DNA from: Bacillota bacterium
GTDB taxonomy: Bacteria; Bacillota; Clostridia; DSM-8532
Length of the DNA stretch: 6,287 nt
Direction: 5' to 3'
NCBI GenBank assembly: GCA_023446675.1
Contig: JAEXPO010000527.1
Coordinates: 1-6,287 of the forward strand
Notes under the pieces: generated by a model
Database searches by the model: none
Told to the model about the DNA's origin: nothing
Seen by the model: the letters and a program-made list of their open reading frames with translations, nothing else
Position numbers and translations under genes: made by a program
Shown here: positions 1 to 5,345 of the stretch, piece by piece
Layout: the number at the start of each line of letters is the position of its first letter
How positions within the stretch are numbered: position 1 is the first letter of the stretch

Positions 1-998
1 GCCGTATAATAAGCCTCGTCATGCTCATCGGAGCCCTCATAACGCCGAATAGGTGTTCCCGAGGTGTTTTCAGTCCACAGCTTTTTGTCCTTGCGGCCCT
101 GGTTATTTTTAATAACGCCATTGGCAGCGTCCAGGATGGTTTTTGTAGAGCGGTAATTCTGTTCCAGCTTGATGACCCGGCACTGTCCGAAATCCTTCTC
201 GAAATCCAGGATATTTCTAAGGTTGGCTCCCCGCCAGCCGTAAATCATCTGGTCGTCGTCGCCCACCACGCATATATTCTTATTTTTATCGGCCAGCATA
301 CTCACAAGGGTATATTGAGCCGTGTTGGTATCCTGATACTCGTCCACCAGAAGGTAACGGAACTTGCCCTGGTAGTAGGAAAGTACATCCGGAAAATTGG
401 CCAGTATACGGATGGTTAATAGGATGATATCGTCAAAATCCAGGGCATTATTAGCCTTAAGCTTTTGCTGATAAAGCTCGTAAAGCGCAGCAATTTTACT
501 TAAACGGTAATCCCCGGCGTACATTTGTTTAAATTCCTTTGGACCGATAAGCTCGTCCTTGGCCCTTCCGATTTCATGCTGAACGGTTTTGGGAGGAAAG
601 TTCTTGTCATTGATATTAAGCTGCTGAAGGCAGGACTTTATAAGGCTTTGCTGATCGTCCGCATCATAAATGACAAAGCTTTTGTCATAACCCAATCTGT
701 CAATATCCCGGCGGAGCATGCGCACACAAACCGAGTGAAACGTTCCCACCCAGATATCGTTGGCGGTAGGGCCGATAAGGGTCTCCATTCTATCTTTCAT
801 TTCACGGGCAGCTTTATTGGTAAAGGTAATGGCAAGTATATTCCAGGGCCTCACGCCCAATTCTTCAACAATATAGGCTATGCGATGGGTCAGCACCCTT
901 GTTTTGCCTGAACCTGCTCCGGCCAGAACAAGAAGAGGGCCCTCCGTGTGAAGCACAGCGGCCTTCTGTTCAGGGTTAAGACCCTCCAAAAGCTTCAT
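1..998 (-). CDS. pcrA: ATP-dependent DNA helicase PcrA (UvrD/Rep family, SF1), N-terminal half; 3' end outside the window
   Basis: This encodes the first 332 residues of a PcrA/UvrD 3'-5' helicase, a cytoplasmic motor that unwinds DNA in excision repair and clears proteins from DNA during replication. Visible in order are the Q-motif region LNPEQ (residues 7-11), Walker A AGAGSGKT (26-33), motif Ia ITFTNKAAREM (57-67), GTFHS, motif II DEYQD (219-223), motif III GDDDQMIYGWRGA (246-258) and motif IV LEQNYRST (278-285). The rest of domain 2A, motifs V-VI and the C-terminus (usually to about 730-770 residues) lie beyond position 1. Three in-frame ATGs are clustered at 1010, 1007 and 998. I chose 998 because the resulting N-terminus (MKLLEGLNPEQ) matches the family pattern, but 1007 is almost as likely. 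A Met replaces the usual Ser in the DQSIY stretch. The gene has its own promoter and appears independent of the transporter operon upstream. PcrA is preferred over Rep or UvrD because of the Gram-positive context. Confidence 0.96.
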   Translation of the reverse strand, partial: MKLLEGLNPEQKAAVLHTEGPLLVLAGAGSGKTRVLTHRIAYIVEELGVRPWNILAITFTNKAAREMKDRMETLIGPTANDIWVGTFHSVCVRMLRRDIDRLGYDKSFVIYDADDQQSLIKSCLQQLNINDKNFPPKTVQHEIGRAKDELIGPKEFKQMYAGDYRLSKIAALYELYQQKLKANNALDFDDIILLTIRILANFPDVLSYYQGKFRYLLVDEYQDTNTAQYTLVSMLADKNKNICVVGDDDQMIYGWRGANLRNILDFEKDFGQCRVIKLEQNYRSTKTILDAANGVIKNNQGRKDKKLWTENTSGTPIRRYEGSDEHDEAYYT

Positions 999-1010
999 GC
1001 CAGTCATCAT

Positions 1011-1015
1011 TCCTT
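1011..1015 (-). promoter_or_regulatory. Shine-Dalgarno AAGGA of pcrA, start-deciding
   Basis: AAGGA is the only purine-rich motif before the pcrA start cluster. It abuts the ATG at 1010 (0 nt, not usable), lies 3 nt from the ATG at 1007 (short) and 12 nt from the ATG at 998 (long). Spacing therefore excludes the first ATG but does not settle the choice between the other two. These differ by only three residues. Confidence 0.5.
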
Positions 1016-1031
1016 TCTTTAAAGCCTATAA

Positions 1032-1129
1032 ATGCTCCCCCTTCATTTGTTTCTTTCTCATTGTTCTGATACAACTTAACAGTGTATCCCTTTAAACCCG
1101 AGAAACAACCGATGGGAGAACGGGGGCAT
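1032..1129 (-). other. Possible nested stem structure in the pcrA 5' leader
   Basis: The stretch between the predicted pcrA transcription start and its ribosome site contains three inverted pairs nested inside each other. The outer pair is 1118-1129 with 1032-1044 (11 pairs, one bulged base, one G-G mismatch). The middle pair is 1102-1108 with 1047-1053 (TTGTTTC with GAAACAA, 7 of 7). The inner pair is 1083-1088 with 1068-1073 (GATACA with TGTATC, 6 of 6, 9-nt loop). Collinear nesting would allow one long interrupted hairpin covering nearly the whole leader. No T-run follows it, so it is not an intrinsic terminator. Each stem is short enough to arise by chance in A/T-rich DNA, and I do not recognise a known riboswitch class. 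Function is unknown. Confidence 0.35.
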
Positions 1130-1138
1130 AATATATAC

Positions 1139-1167
1139 ATTATAAAGGAGGCCAATACGTTAATCAA
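1139..1167 (-). promoter_or_regulatory. Sigma-A promoter for pcrA
   Basis: On the minus strand, TTGATT (1162-1167) and TATAAT (1139-1144) are separated by exactly 17 bases. This is a near-consensus sigma-A promoter, with the start predicted near 1132, an A on the minus strand. It would give a leader of about 130 nt before pcrA. It lies in the gap between the ATPase gene and pcrA, which suggests separate transcription of the helicase, although no terminator separates the two units and readthrough remains possible. Confidence 0.7.
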
Positions 1168-1269
1168 ACATTTGTTCGAAATTATAGGCTCTTTATACAG
1201 TATAGCATTGGTAAGCATTAAGGAAAAGCTGTAACCTTCATGGTTCAATTTGGAATATGGAAAAATACA

Positions 1270-2091
1270 TTATTCCGGATTCATTCCTAATTCAGATTTA
1301 TGATATCTCCCTATGGGAATGACAAGAGGTGAATTTGACACAGGGTCGCTGATAACCGAGCACTCAAGATCGAAGACATCCTTTATCAAGCCGGGCGAAA
1401 TAACCTCTGAGGGAGTGCCCTTAACAACAAGCCGGCCTTTATGAATAGCAAACAGATAATCCGCATATCTTGCTGCCAGATTAATATCATGCAGCACCAT
1501 CACAATGGTAATTCCCCGCTTGCGGTTAAGATCCGTCAGTAAATCCAGAATCTCAATCTGATAGGCAATATCCAGATAGGTTGTGGGCTCGTCTAAAAGC
1601 AGAATGTCCGTCTGCTGCGCCAATGCCAGGGCGATCCAAACCCTCTGCCTCTGTCCCCCTGACAGCTCGTCCACACTTCTATTGGCAAGCTCTGAAATAC
1701 CCACCGTTTCCAGGGCCTCCACGGTCGCTTCAAAGTCGCTTTTGTTCATTCCCTTTAAAAGCGTGCGGTAAGGGAATCGGCCTCTTGACACCAGATCGAA
1801 GACGGTTATTCCCTCGGGAACCACTGGCGACTGAGGTAAAAGGCCCAGGGTTCTGGCAAGTAATTTTGAAGGATAGCTATGGATGTCCTTCCCATCCAGT
1901 AGAATAGTGCCGCCGTCAGGCCTGATAAGTCTTGAAAAGGTCTTTAGCAGGGTCGATTTACCGCAGCCGTTTCCTCCGATAATCACACTGATTTTGTTAC
2001 TCGGCAGAATTATGTCAATTTCATCAATAACCGTTTTTTTATCATATCCGGCAACAACCTTTTTTGCAGACAGTTCATGTTCGTTCATCAT
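1270..2091 (-). CDS. Iron-siderophore ABC transporter ATP-binding protein (FepC/FecE family)
   Basis: This 273-residue protein is the cytoplasmic ATPase that powers the FecCD-type importer encoded directly upstream. All nucleotide-binding motifs are intact: Walker A GGNGCGKST (39-47), Q-loop Gln87 in LLPQ, signature LSGGQRQR (143-150), Walker B ILLLDEPT (163-170), D-loop YLD (172-174) and switch His201 in VLHDINLAARYAD. The wording around these motifs (RLIRPDGGTILLDGKDI; LHDINLAARYADYLFAI) is typical of the FepC/FhuC/YusV siderophore group rather than sugar or amino-acid ATPases, and the length is normal. The start at 2091 overlaps the permease stop as ATGA and has a very strong ribosome site (AGGGGAGG) 6 nt upstream. 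The transported chelate cannot be read from the ATPase. Heme and cobalamin importers use similar ATPases, but the binding protein favours a siderophore. Confidence 0.95.
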   Translation of the reverse strand: MMNEHELSAKKVVAGYDKKTVIDEIDIILPSNKISVIIGGNGCGKSTLLKTFSRLIRPDGGTILLDGKDIHSYPSKLLARTLGLLPQSPVVPEGITVFDLVSRGRFPYRTLLKGMNKSDFEATVEALETVGISELANRSVDELSGGQRQRVWIALALAQQTDILLLDEPTTYLDIAYQIEILDLLTDLNRKRGITIVMVLHDINLAARYADYLFAIHKGRLVVKGTPSEVISPGLIKDVFDLECSVISDPVSNSPLVIPIGRYHKSELGMNPE

Positions 2092-3122
2092 GCATTACCT
2101 CCCCTGCGATTGACACGCACCAACAAAAACAGCATATACGGAGCACCTAATACGCCTGTAATAACACCTGCCGGATACCTGGTCCCCAAAGCAAATTGCC
2201 CCACCAAATCGGCTGCCAGCACAAGAACGGCTCCAACAAGCCCGGCGGTCACCGCATTTACCCCGCCCTTCCCAATCAAGCGGGAGGCTATGGGGCCGGA
2301 CAAAAAGGCAACGGAGGCAAGAGGACCCGTAATAGAGGTTGCAAAAGCAACCAGAAATACTGCAGCGAAAATCAGGGCCATATACATGACATTAACCTTC
2401 ACTCCCAGAGTAAGCGCGGCGGCATCTCCCAGCTGCATGGCCTTAAGATGCCTGCTTAACACGGTAAGAATAACTCCGGAAAGGACGACAACCACAAGCA
2501 AACCCGGAACCTGCTCCAGCTTGACGCCATTCATGCTTCCGTTAAGCCAGCGAAGGGCTGTGGCTACATCATACTGGGCCCCCTTAAGCAAAATGAAGGA
2601 AACAGCCGACCTCAGCATGGCCTGAATGCCAATCCCAATAAGAATGAGCCGTACTTTTGAAAAGTTTTTGCCCTGGGATAGCAGGTAAATAATACCGGCA
2701 ACAATAAGCCCCGCTGCCAAAGCTATCAGTGACACCTTATTTCCGCTAATATTCAGCATCAGAATACAAAATACAGCAGCCGTGCCGGAACCGGCGGTAA
2801 CCCCTATAATATCGGGGCTTGCCAAGTCGTTTCTGAGTAAGGTTTGAAAGGTTCTCCCGGACATACCGAAAGCCATACCCGCCAAAATACCAATAAGCAT
2901 TCTTGGAAGCCTCAGGGTTTTTATGGTAAATACCGCGCTGCCCTGTTCCTCTCCTTTTAACACTCTTATGACAACCTCGGGGGAGTAAACGGTATTACCA
3001 TAAAGGAGCATTATTACCGACAAAATCGCTATTAGAAAAAGCAAAACCAGTACTATGACAATATGCCGCCTGCGCCTTTTTCGATAGCCCTGAAGAATAA
3101 ATGTATTTACATGTGATGTCAT
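2088..3122 (-). CDS. Iron-siderophore ABC transporter permease, second subunit (FecCD family, FepG/FecD-like)
   Basis: This 344-residue polytopic membrane protein is the second half of the permease channel. It starts with a basic cytoplasmic tail (RKRRRR, residues 14-19), followed by a strong hydrophobic helix (about 21-42) and many further membrane segments, consistent with the roughly ten helices of the BtuC/FecCD fold. Family marks are RLPR (71-74), the GMSGRTFQTLLRNDLASPDIIG stretch (86-107), LRWLNGSMNG in the middle, and LGAPYMLFLLVR near the C-terminus. The motif that reads GPIGFVGLMIPHLMR in the partner is GPLASVAFLSGPIASRL here (266-282), so the usual Pro-His pair is lost; both copies begin 79 residues from the protein end. 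The gene overlaps its neighbours by ATGA at both ends, and an AAGGTG ribosome site precedes the ATG at 3122. It should pair with the 3119-4117 product and bind the ATPase on the cytoplasmic side. Confidence 0.94.
   Translation of the reverse strand: MTSHVNTFILQGYRKRRRRHIVIVLVLLFLIAILSVIMLLYGNTVYSPEVVIRVLKGEEQGSAVFTIKTLRLPRMLIGILAGMAFGMSGRTFQTLLRNDLASPDIIGVTAGSGTAAVFCILMLNISGNKVSLIALAAGLIVAGIIYLLSQGKNFSKVRLILIGIGIQAMLRSAVSFILLKGAQYDVATALRWLNGSMNGVKLEQVPGLLVVVVLSGVILTVLSRHLKAMQLGDAAALTLGVKVNVMYMALIFAAVFLVAFATSITGPLASVAFLSGPIASRLIGKGGVNAVTAGLVGAVLVLAADLVGQFALGTRYPAGVITGVLGAPYMLFLLVRVNRRGGNA
2098..2105 (-). promoter_or_regulatory. Strong Shine-Dalgarno AGGGGAGG of the ATPase gene
   Basis: AGGGGAGG lies inside the last codons of the upstream permease gene, 6 nt before the ATG at 2091. 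It supports 2091 over the ATG at 2088, and its strength suggests that the ATPase is translated well even though its start overlaps the permease stop. Confidence 0.75.
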
Positions 3123-4117
3123 ATGGCGTTCACCTTCGCCTTCCTAGCAATCATGATAAAGAACGGCGCGCCTAAAAAGGCTGTTACTATTCCCACTTCC
3201 AGCTCACCGGGGCTTCCCAGCATACGCCCTATCACATCGGATACCGTCAAGAGGCAGGCTCCTCCGGCGGCAGACATGGGGATGATGTATTTTAAGTCGG
3301 GGCCAAAAAGAAAGCGCATGAGATGAGGAATCATAAGTCCCACAAAGCCTATGGGCCCGGCCAGCGCCGTTGTGGCTCCGCATAGCAGAACTCCCGCAAA
3401 GGCGCCCAGTCCCCGGGTCCATTTGGCGCTGCTTCCGAGGCTTGCAGCCATCTCATCTCCCAGTGCAAGACAGTTGAGGTTGGGAATTAATAAAAGGGCG
3501 ATAATAAAGCCCACAAGCAAATACGGCGCCACAACCAGGATATCCTTCCAGCCCGTACCGCTCATGCTTCCCACCTGCCAGAACCGGAAGGCATCCATAA
3601 CAATGGAATTGGGCAGCATAACCGTGCTGACCAGAGAAGCCAGGGCCATACTTGTTGCTGCGCCGGACAAAGCCAGCTTAATGGGGGTTATTTCCCCGCT
3701 TCCGATGGCGGCTATGGCGTATACAAGGACAGCCGCAGCTCCTCCGCCGATGAGAGCAAGCCATATGTACTGCTCCGGCAGATTGATATTGAAAAAGGCA
3801 ATCCCACAGACCACAAACAGCGATGCTCCGGTATTTACGCCCAAAACGCTGGGATCCGCAATAGGATTTCTCGTGACAGACTGCATAAGGGCACCCGATA
3901 CTCCGAGTGCCCCTCCTGCTATCATACCAAAAATCATTCTTGGAATTCTTGCCTGTACCACACGTACCGTGAAGGAATCCCCATTGGGTCCCGCAAGGGC
4001 CTCAATCACTTCAAGAAAAGGAATGGACCGTGATCCTACCATCAGTGAAAGAAGTGCACACAGTACGAGGCCTATTAAGCTAGCCATAATGATAATACTT
4101 TTTTTTGGTTTTCTCAT
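3119..4117 (-). CDS. Iron-siderophore ABC transporter permease, first subunit (FecCD family, FepD/FecC-like)
   Basis: This 332-residue integral membrane protein is the first permease of the importer. A short basic tail (MRKPKK) precedes a hydrophobic helix (about 8-27) and a series of further helices typical of the FecCD fold. Diagnostic stretches are RIPR (57-60), then GALGVSGALMQSVTRNPIAD and PSVLGVNTGASL (to about residue 100), RFWQVGSMSG, LGDEMAASLG (the cytoplasmic coupling region that contacts the ATPase in this family), GPIGFVGLMIPHLMR (254-268) and LGAPFFIMIAR near the end. Length is normal and no motif is broken. The start at 4117 overlaps the binding-protein stop by ATGA, with AAAAGG a few bases upstream inside that gene. 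It is similar to, but clearly diverged from, the next permease, so the pair forms a heterodimer as in FepD/FepG, unlike homodimeric BtuC. Confidence 0.95.
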   Translation of the reverse strand: MRKPKKSIIIMASLIGLVLCALLSLMVGSRSIPFLEVIEALAGPNGDSFTVRVVQARIPRMIFGMIAGGALGVSGALMQSVTRNPIADPSVLGVNTGASLFVVCGIAFFNINLPEQYIWLALIGGGAAAVLVYAIAAIGSGEITPIKLALSGAATSMALASLVSTVMLPNSIVMDAFRFWQVGSMSGTGWKDILVVAPYLLVGFIIALLLIPNLNCLALGDEMAASLGSSAKWTRGLGAFAGVLLCGATTALAGPIGFVGLMIPHLMRFLFGPDLKYIIPMSAAGGACLLTVSDVIGRMLGSPGELEVGIVTAFLGAPFFIMIARKAKVNAI

Positions 4118-5199
4118 TTTACCTTTTCCGCTGCTCCATTTAATAATGCAAGGTACTCGTCAATCGTTGCGGGAATGGATAAAACCGAAGGCGTACTGGA
4201 TGCGGTAAGAGCGGTAGTGGGATCCAGCATAACCACTGCTCCGTTGGCAACGGCGGGGATTTGTCCCACCAGAGAATCTTTCTGAAGGACCTCCAGTACG
4301 GATTCATCGCCGTAGGTTATAATAATGTCGATATCGTCCAGAACATCAATATTCTCAGCGCTTATGGTAACGGTAAAGGCACTCTTGTCCTCTGCCAGCT
4401 GCATGACGCTGTCGGGGAAGCCAAGGCCTAAATCATTGAGATAAGAGGCGCGGGGATCCGCAGTCAGATAAATATAGAACTTGCCCAGATCGGAGGCGTT
4501 GAAATAGAAGAACGCAGCCGTCTTTCCTTCCAGGCTTTTATAATTCTTTAATTTGCTTGCAATAAGTTCTTCCGTTTCGGCAATAAGCTTCTCAGCTTCA
4601 GCCTCCATTCCCATGCCCTTGGCGTTCATGAGTGTCTGCTGGCGCCAATAGGTCTGCCATGCGTATTCGGGATAGGCTATAACAGGCGCTATCTGGCTTA
4701 ACAGCTCATACTCTTCCGGAATCATTCCGGAATAGGCCGCTAAAATAACATCCGGGTTGGCGTCACTAATGGCTTCGTAATCCAGACCGTCGGTATCGTC
4801 AAACACTGCGGGCTTATCCACGCCAAGCTCTTTGTATTTGGCTGCCGTCCACGGAAGAAGACCGTTTTTATCTACCGCACCAAAGTTGGCCTTGGAAACC
4901 CCGGCCGGAATAACACCCAAAGCCAGCGGCACGTCCTGATTGCCCCAGGAAATGGTTACCACCCGCTCCGGTTTGCTTTCGATGACGGTTTCGCCCAAAG
5001 CATGCGTAATTGTTATGGGATATGTAACGGATGCTTCATTAGAAGGCTCTGCCGATGGTGTCCCGGAAGCTGTTTCAGAAGCAACGGGAGTTTCCGCCCC
5101 CGGTGTTTTTTCACCTACCGCTTGATTATTGCCGCAAGCCGTGAGCAGTGCCGTAGCTGTAAAAAGTGCCGCAAGGCTTAATTTCACTCTTTTTCTCAT
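4114..5199 (-). CDS. Iron-siderophore ABC transporter substrate-binding lipoprotein (FepB-like, class III binding protein)
   Basis: This 361-residue protein captures the ligand at the cell surface. A basic signal sequence (MRKRVK), a hydrophobic core and the lipobox LTAC (19-22) predict lipidation at Cys22 and anchoring in the membrane. A Gly/Thr/Ser/Glu/Pro-rich linker (about 23-58) tethers the folded part. The first lobe begins at ITHALGETVIESKPERVVTISWG, followed by PLALGVIPAGV and DYEAISDANPDVILA. A long helix with Glu-rich surface joins the lobes. The second lobe carries YLTADPRASYLNDLGLGFPD, a stretch typical of FepB-like siderophore binders, and ISAENIDVLDDIDIII. Glu142 and Glu282 sit where class III binding proteins carry glutamates that dock onto permease arginines; this assignment is by pattern only. 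Ligand identity (catecholate, hydroxamate or another chelate) cannot be told. It is the first gene of the operon, with its own promoter and palindrome. The start at 5199 has an AAGGGAG site 9 nt upstream and puts the signal peptide at the N-terminus. Confidence 0.95.
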   Translation of the reverse strand: MRKRVKLSLAALFTATALLTACGNNQAVGEKTPGAETPVASETASGTPSAEPSNEASVTYPITITHALGETVIESKPERVVTISWGNQDVPLALGVIPAGVSKANFGAVDKNGLLPWTAAKYKELGVDKPAVFDDTDGLDYEAISDANPDVILAAYSGMIPEEYELLSQIAPVIAYPEYAWQTYWRQQTLMNAKGMGMEAEAEKLIAETEELIASKLKNYKSLEGKTAAFFYFNASDLGKFYIYLTADPRASYLNDLGLGFPDSVMQLAEDKSAFTVTISAENIDVLDDIDIIITYGDESVLEVLQKDSLVGQIPAVANGAVVMLDPTTALTASSTPSVLSIPATIDEYLALLNGAAEKVK

Positions 5200-5208
5200 T
5201 ATTTTATT

Positions 5209-5215
5209 CTCCCTT
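5209..5215 (-). promoter_or_regulatory. Shine-Dalgarno AAGGGAG of the binding-protein gene
   Basis: AAGGGAG ends 9 nt before the ATG at 5199 and fixes that start. It lies downstream of the inverted repeat and is not part of it, so the repeat is more likely to act on transcription than by hiding the ribosome site. Confidence 0.7.
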
Positions 5216-5223
5216 ATAAAATG

Positions 5224-5265
5224 TAATCCATCCTCAGTTAGACGACTCTAACTAAGAATGGATTA
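5224..5265 (-). promoter_or_regulatory. Inverted repeat over the -10/start region: probable operator of the iron-uptake operon
   Basis: Two 19-base arms (5224-5242 and 5247-5265) flank the 4-base spacer CGAC. The arms match at 17 of 19 positions as DNA, and both differences would be G-U pairs in the minus-strand transcript. The repeat includes four bases of the -10 box and spans the predicted start (about 5255-5253), which is where a repressor would block polymerase. The inner half-sites TTAGTTAGA/TCTAACTGA resemble the TTAGGTTAG half-site of DtxR/IdeR boxes, but the 19-bp DtxR spacing is not kept, and no Fur-type GATAAT array is seen. The cognate regulator could be a DtxR-like metal repressor or the neighbouring LacI-type protein; the sequence does not decide. 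The short 7-bp inner hairpin (5236-5253) would remain at the mRNA 5' end. Confidence 0.7.
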
Positions 5266-5290
5266 TACTTCATGCCATAAAACATGTCAA
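5262..5290 (-). promoter_or_regulatory. Consensus sigma-A promoter of the iron-uptake operon
   Basis: On the minus strand the -35 box TTGACA (5285-5290) and -10 box TATAAT (5262-5267) both match consensus exactly, with an exact 17-base spacer. Transcription should start near 5255-5253 and give a leader of about 55 nt before the binding-protein start. Such a strong core promoter fits a gene set that is shut off by a repressor and fully on when iron is short; that regime is inference. No other strong promoter was noticed at the three inner junctions, so the four genes are probably one transcript. Confidence 0.9.
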
Positions 5291-5322
5291 CTAAAAACTA
5301 AAACCAGCTAAAATATTTTTAG
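5291..5322. repeat. A/T-rich tract with repeated TTTTAG words upstream of the -35 box
   Basis: Read on the minus strand, TTTTAG occurs at 5291-5296, 5298-5303 and 5308-5313. A fourth copy on the opposite strand (5317-5322) forms the 15-base near-palindrome CTAAAAATATTTTAG (5308-5322). The first copy touches the -35 box. The tract could be an UP element for polymerase or an activator site, and it may only reflect A/T-rich composition. It is not a terminator for the regulator gene because no G/C-rich stem with a T-run is present. Confidence 0.4.
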
Positions 5323-5345
5323 TCGATTTGTTTCAAGCAAGCCTT

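Noticed and set aside
21..911. Two plus-strand frames opposite pcrA (21-419 and 525-911)
   Set aside because: The opposite strand encodes all the ordered helicase motifs, so these frames are incidental.
1180..1240. Alternative -10 box TATACT upstream of the pcrA promoter
   Set aside because: No acceptable -35 box lies 16-18 bases upstream, whereas the TTGATT-17-TATAAT pair downstream is clearly better.
976..1248. Minus-strand 90-codon open frame between the ATPase gene and pcrA
   Set aside because: It overlaps the pcrA start, contains the pcrA promoter and leader stems, has no good ribosome site and shows no recognisable domain. It is most likely a chance frame.
2077..2625. Plus-strand 182-codon open frame
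   Set aside because: It is a shadow of the second permease gene on the opposite strand, with a biased Thr/Pro/Ala-rich product and no domain.
3351..4208. Plus-strand 285-codon open frame
   Set aside because: It is antisense to the first permease and the end of the binding-protein gene. Its protein is rich in Pro, Thr, Ala and Arg without a recognisable motif, as expected of a shadow frame.
5308..5322. CTAAAAATATTTTAG as a terminator for the regulator gene
   Set aside because: The stem is short, entirely A/T-rich at its core, imperfect in the centre and not followed by a T-run.
5200..5345. Fur box or catabolite-responsive (cre) element
   Set aside because: No GATAAT-type repeats and no cre-like palindrome with a central CG could be found; the palindrome present has a different sequence.
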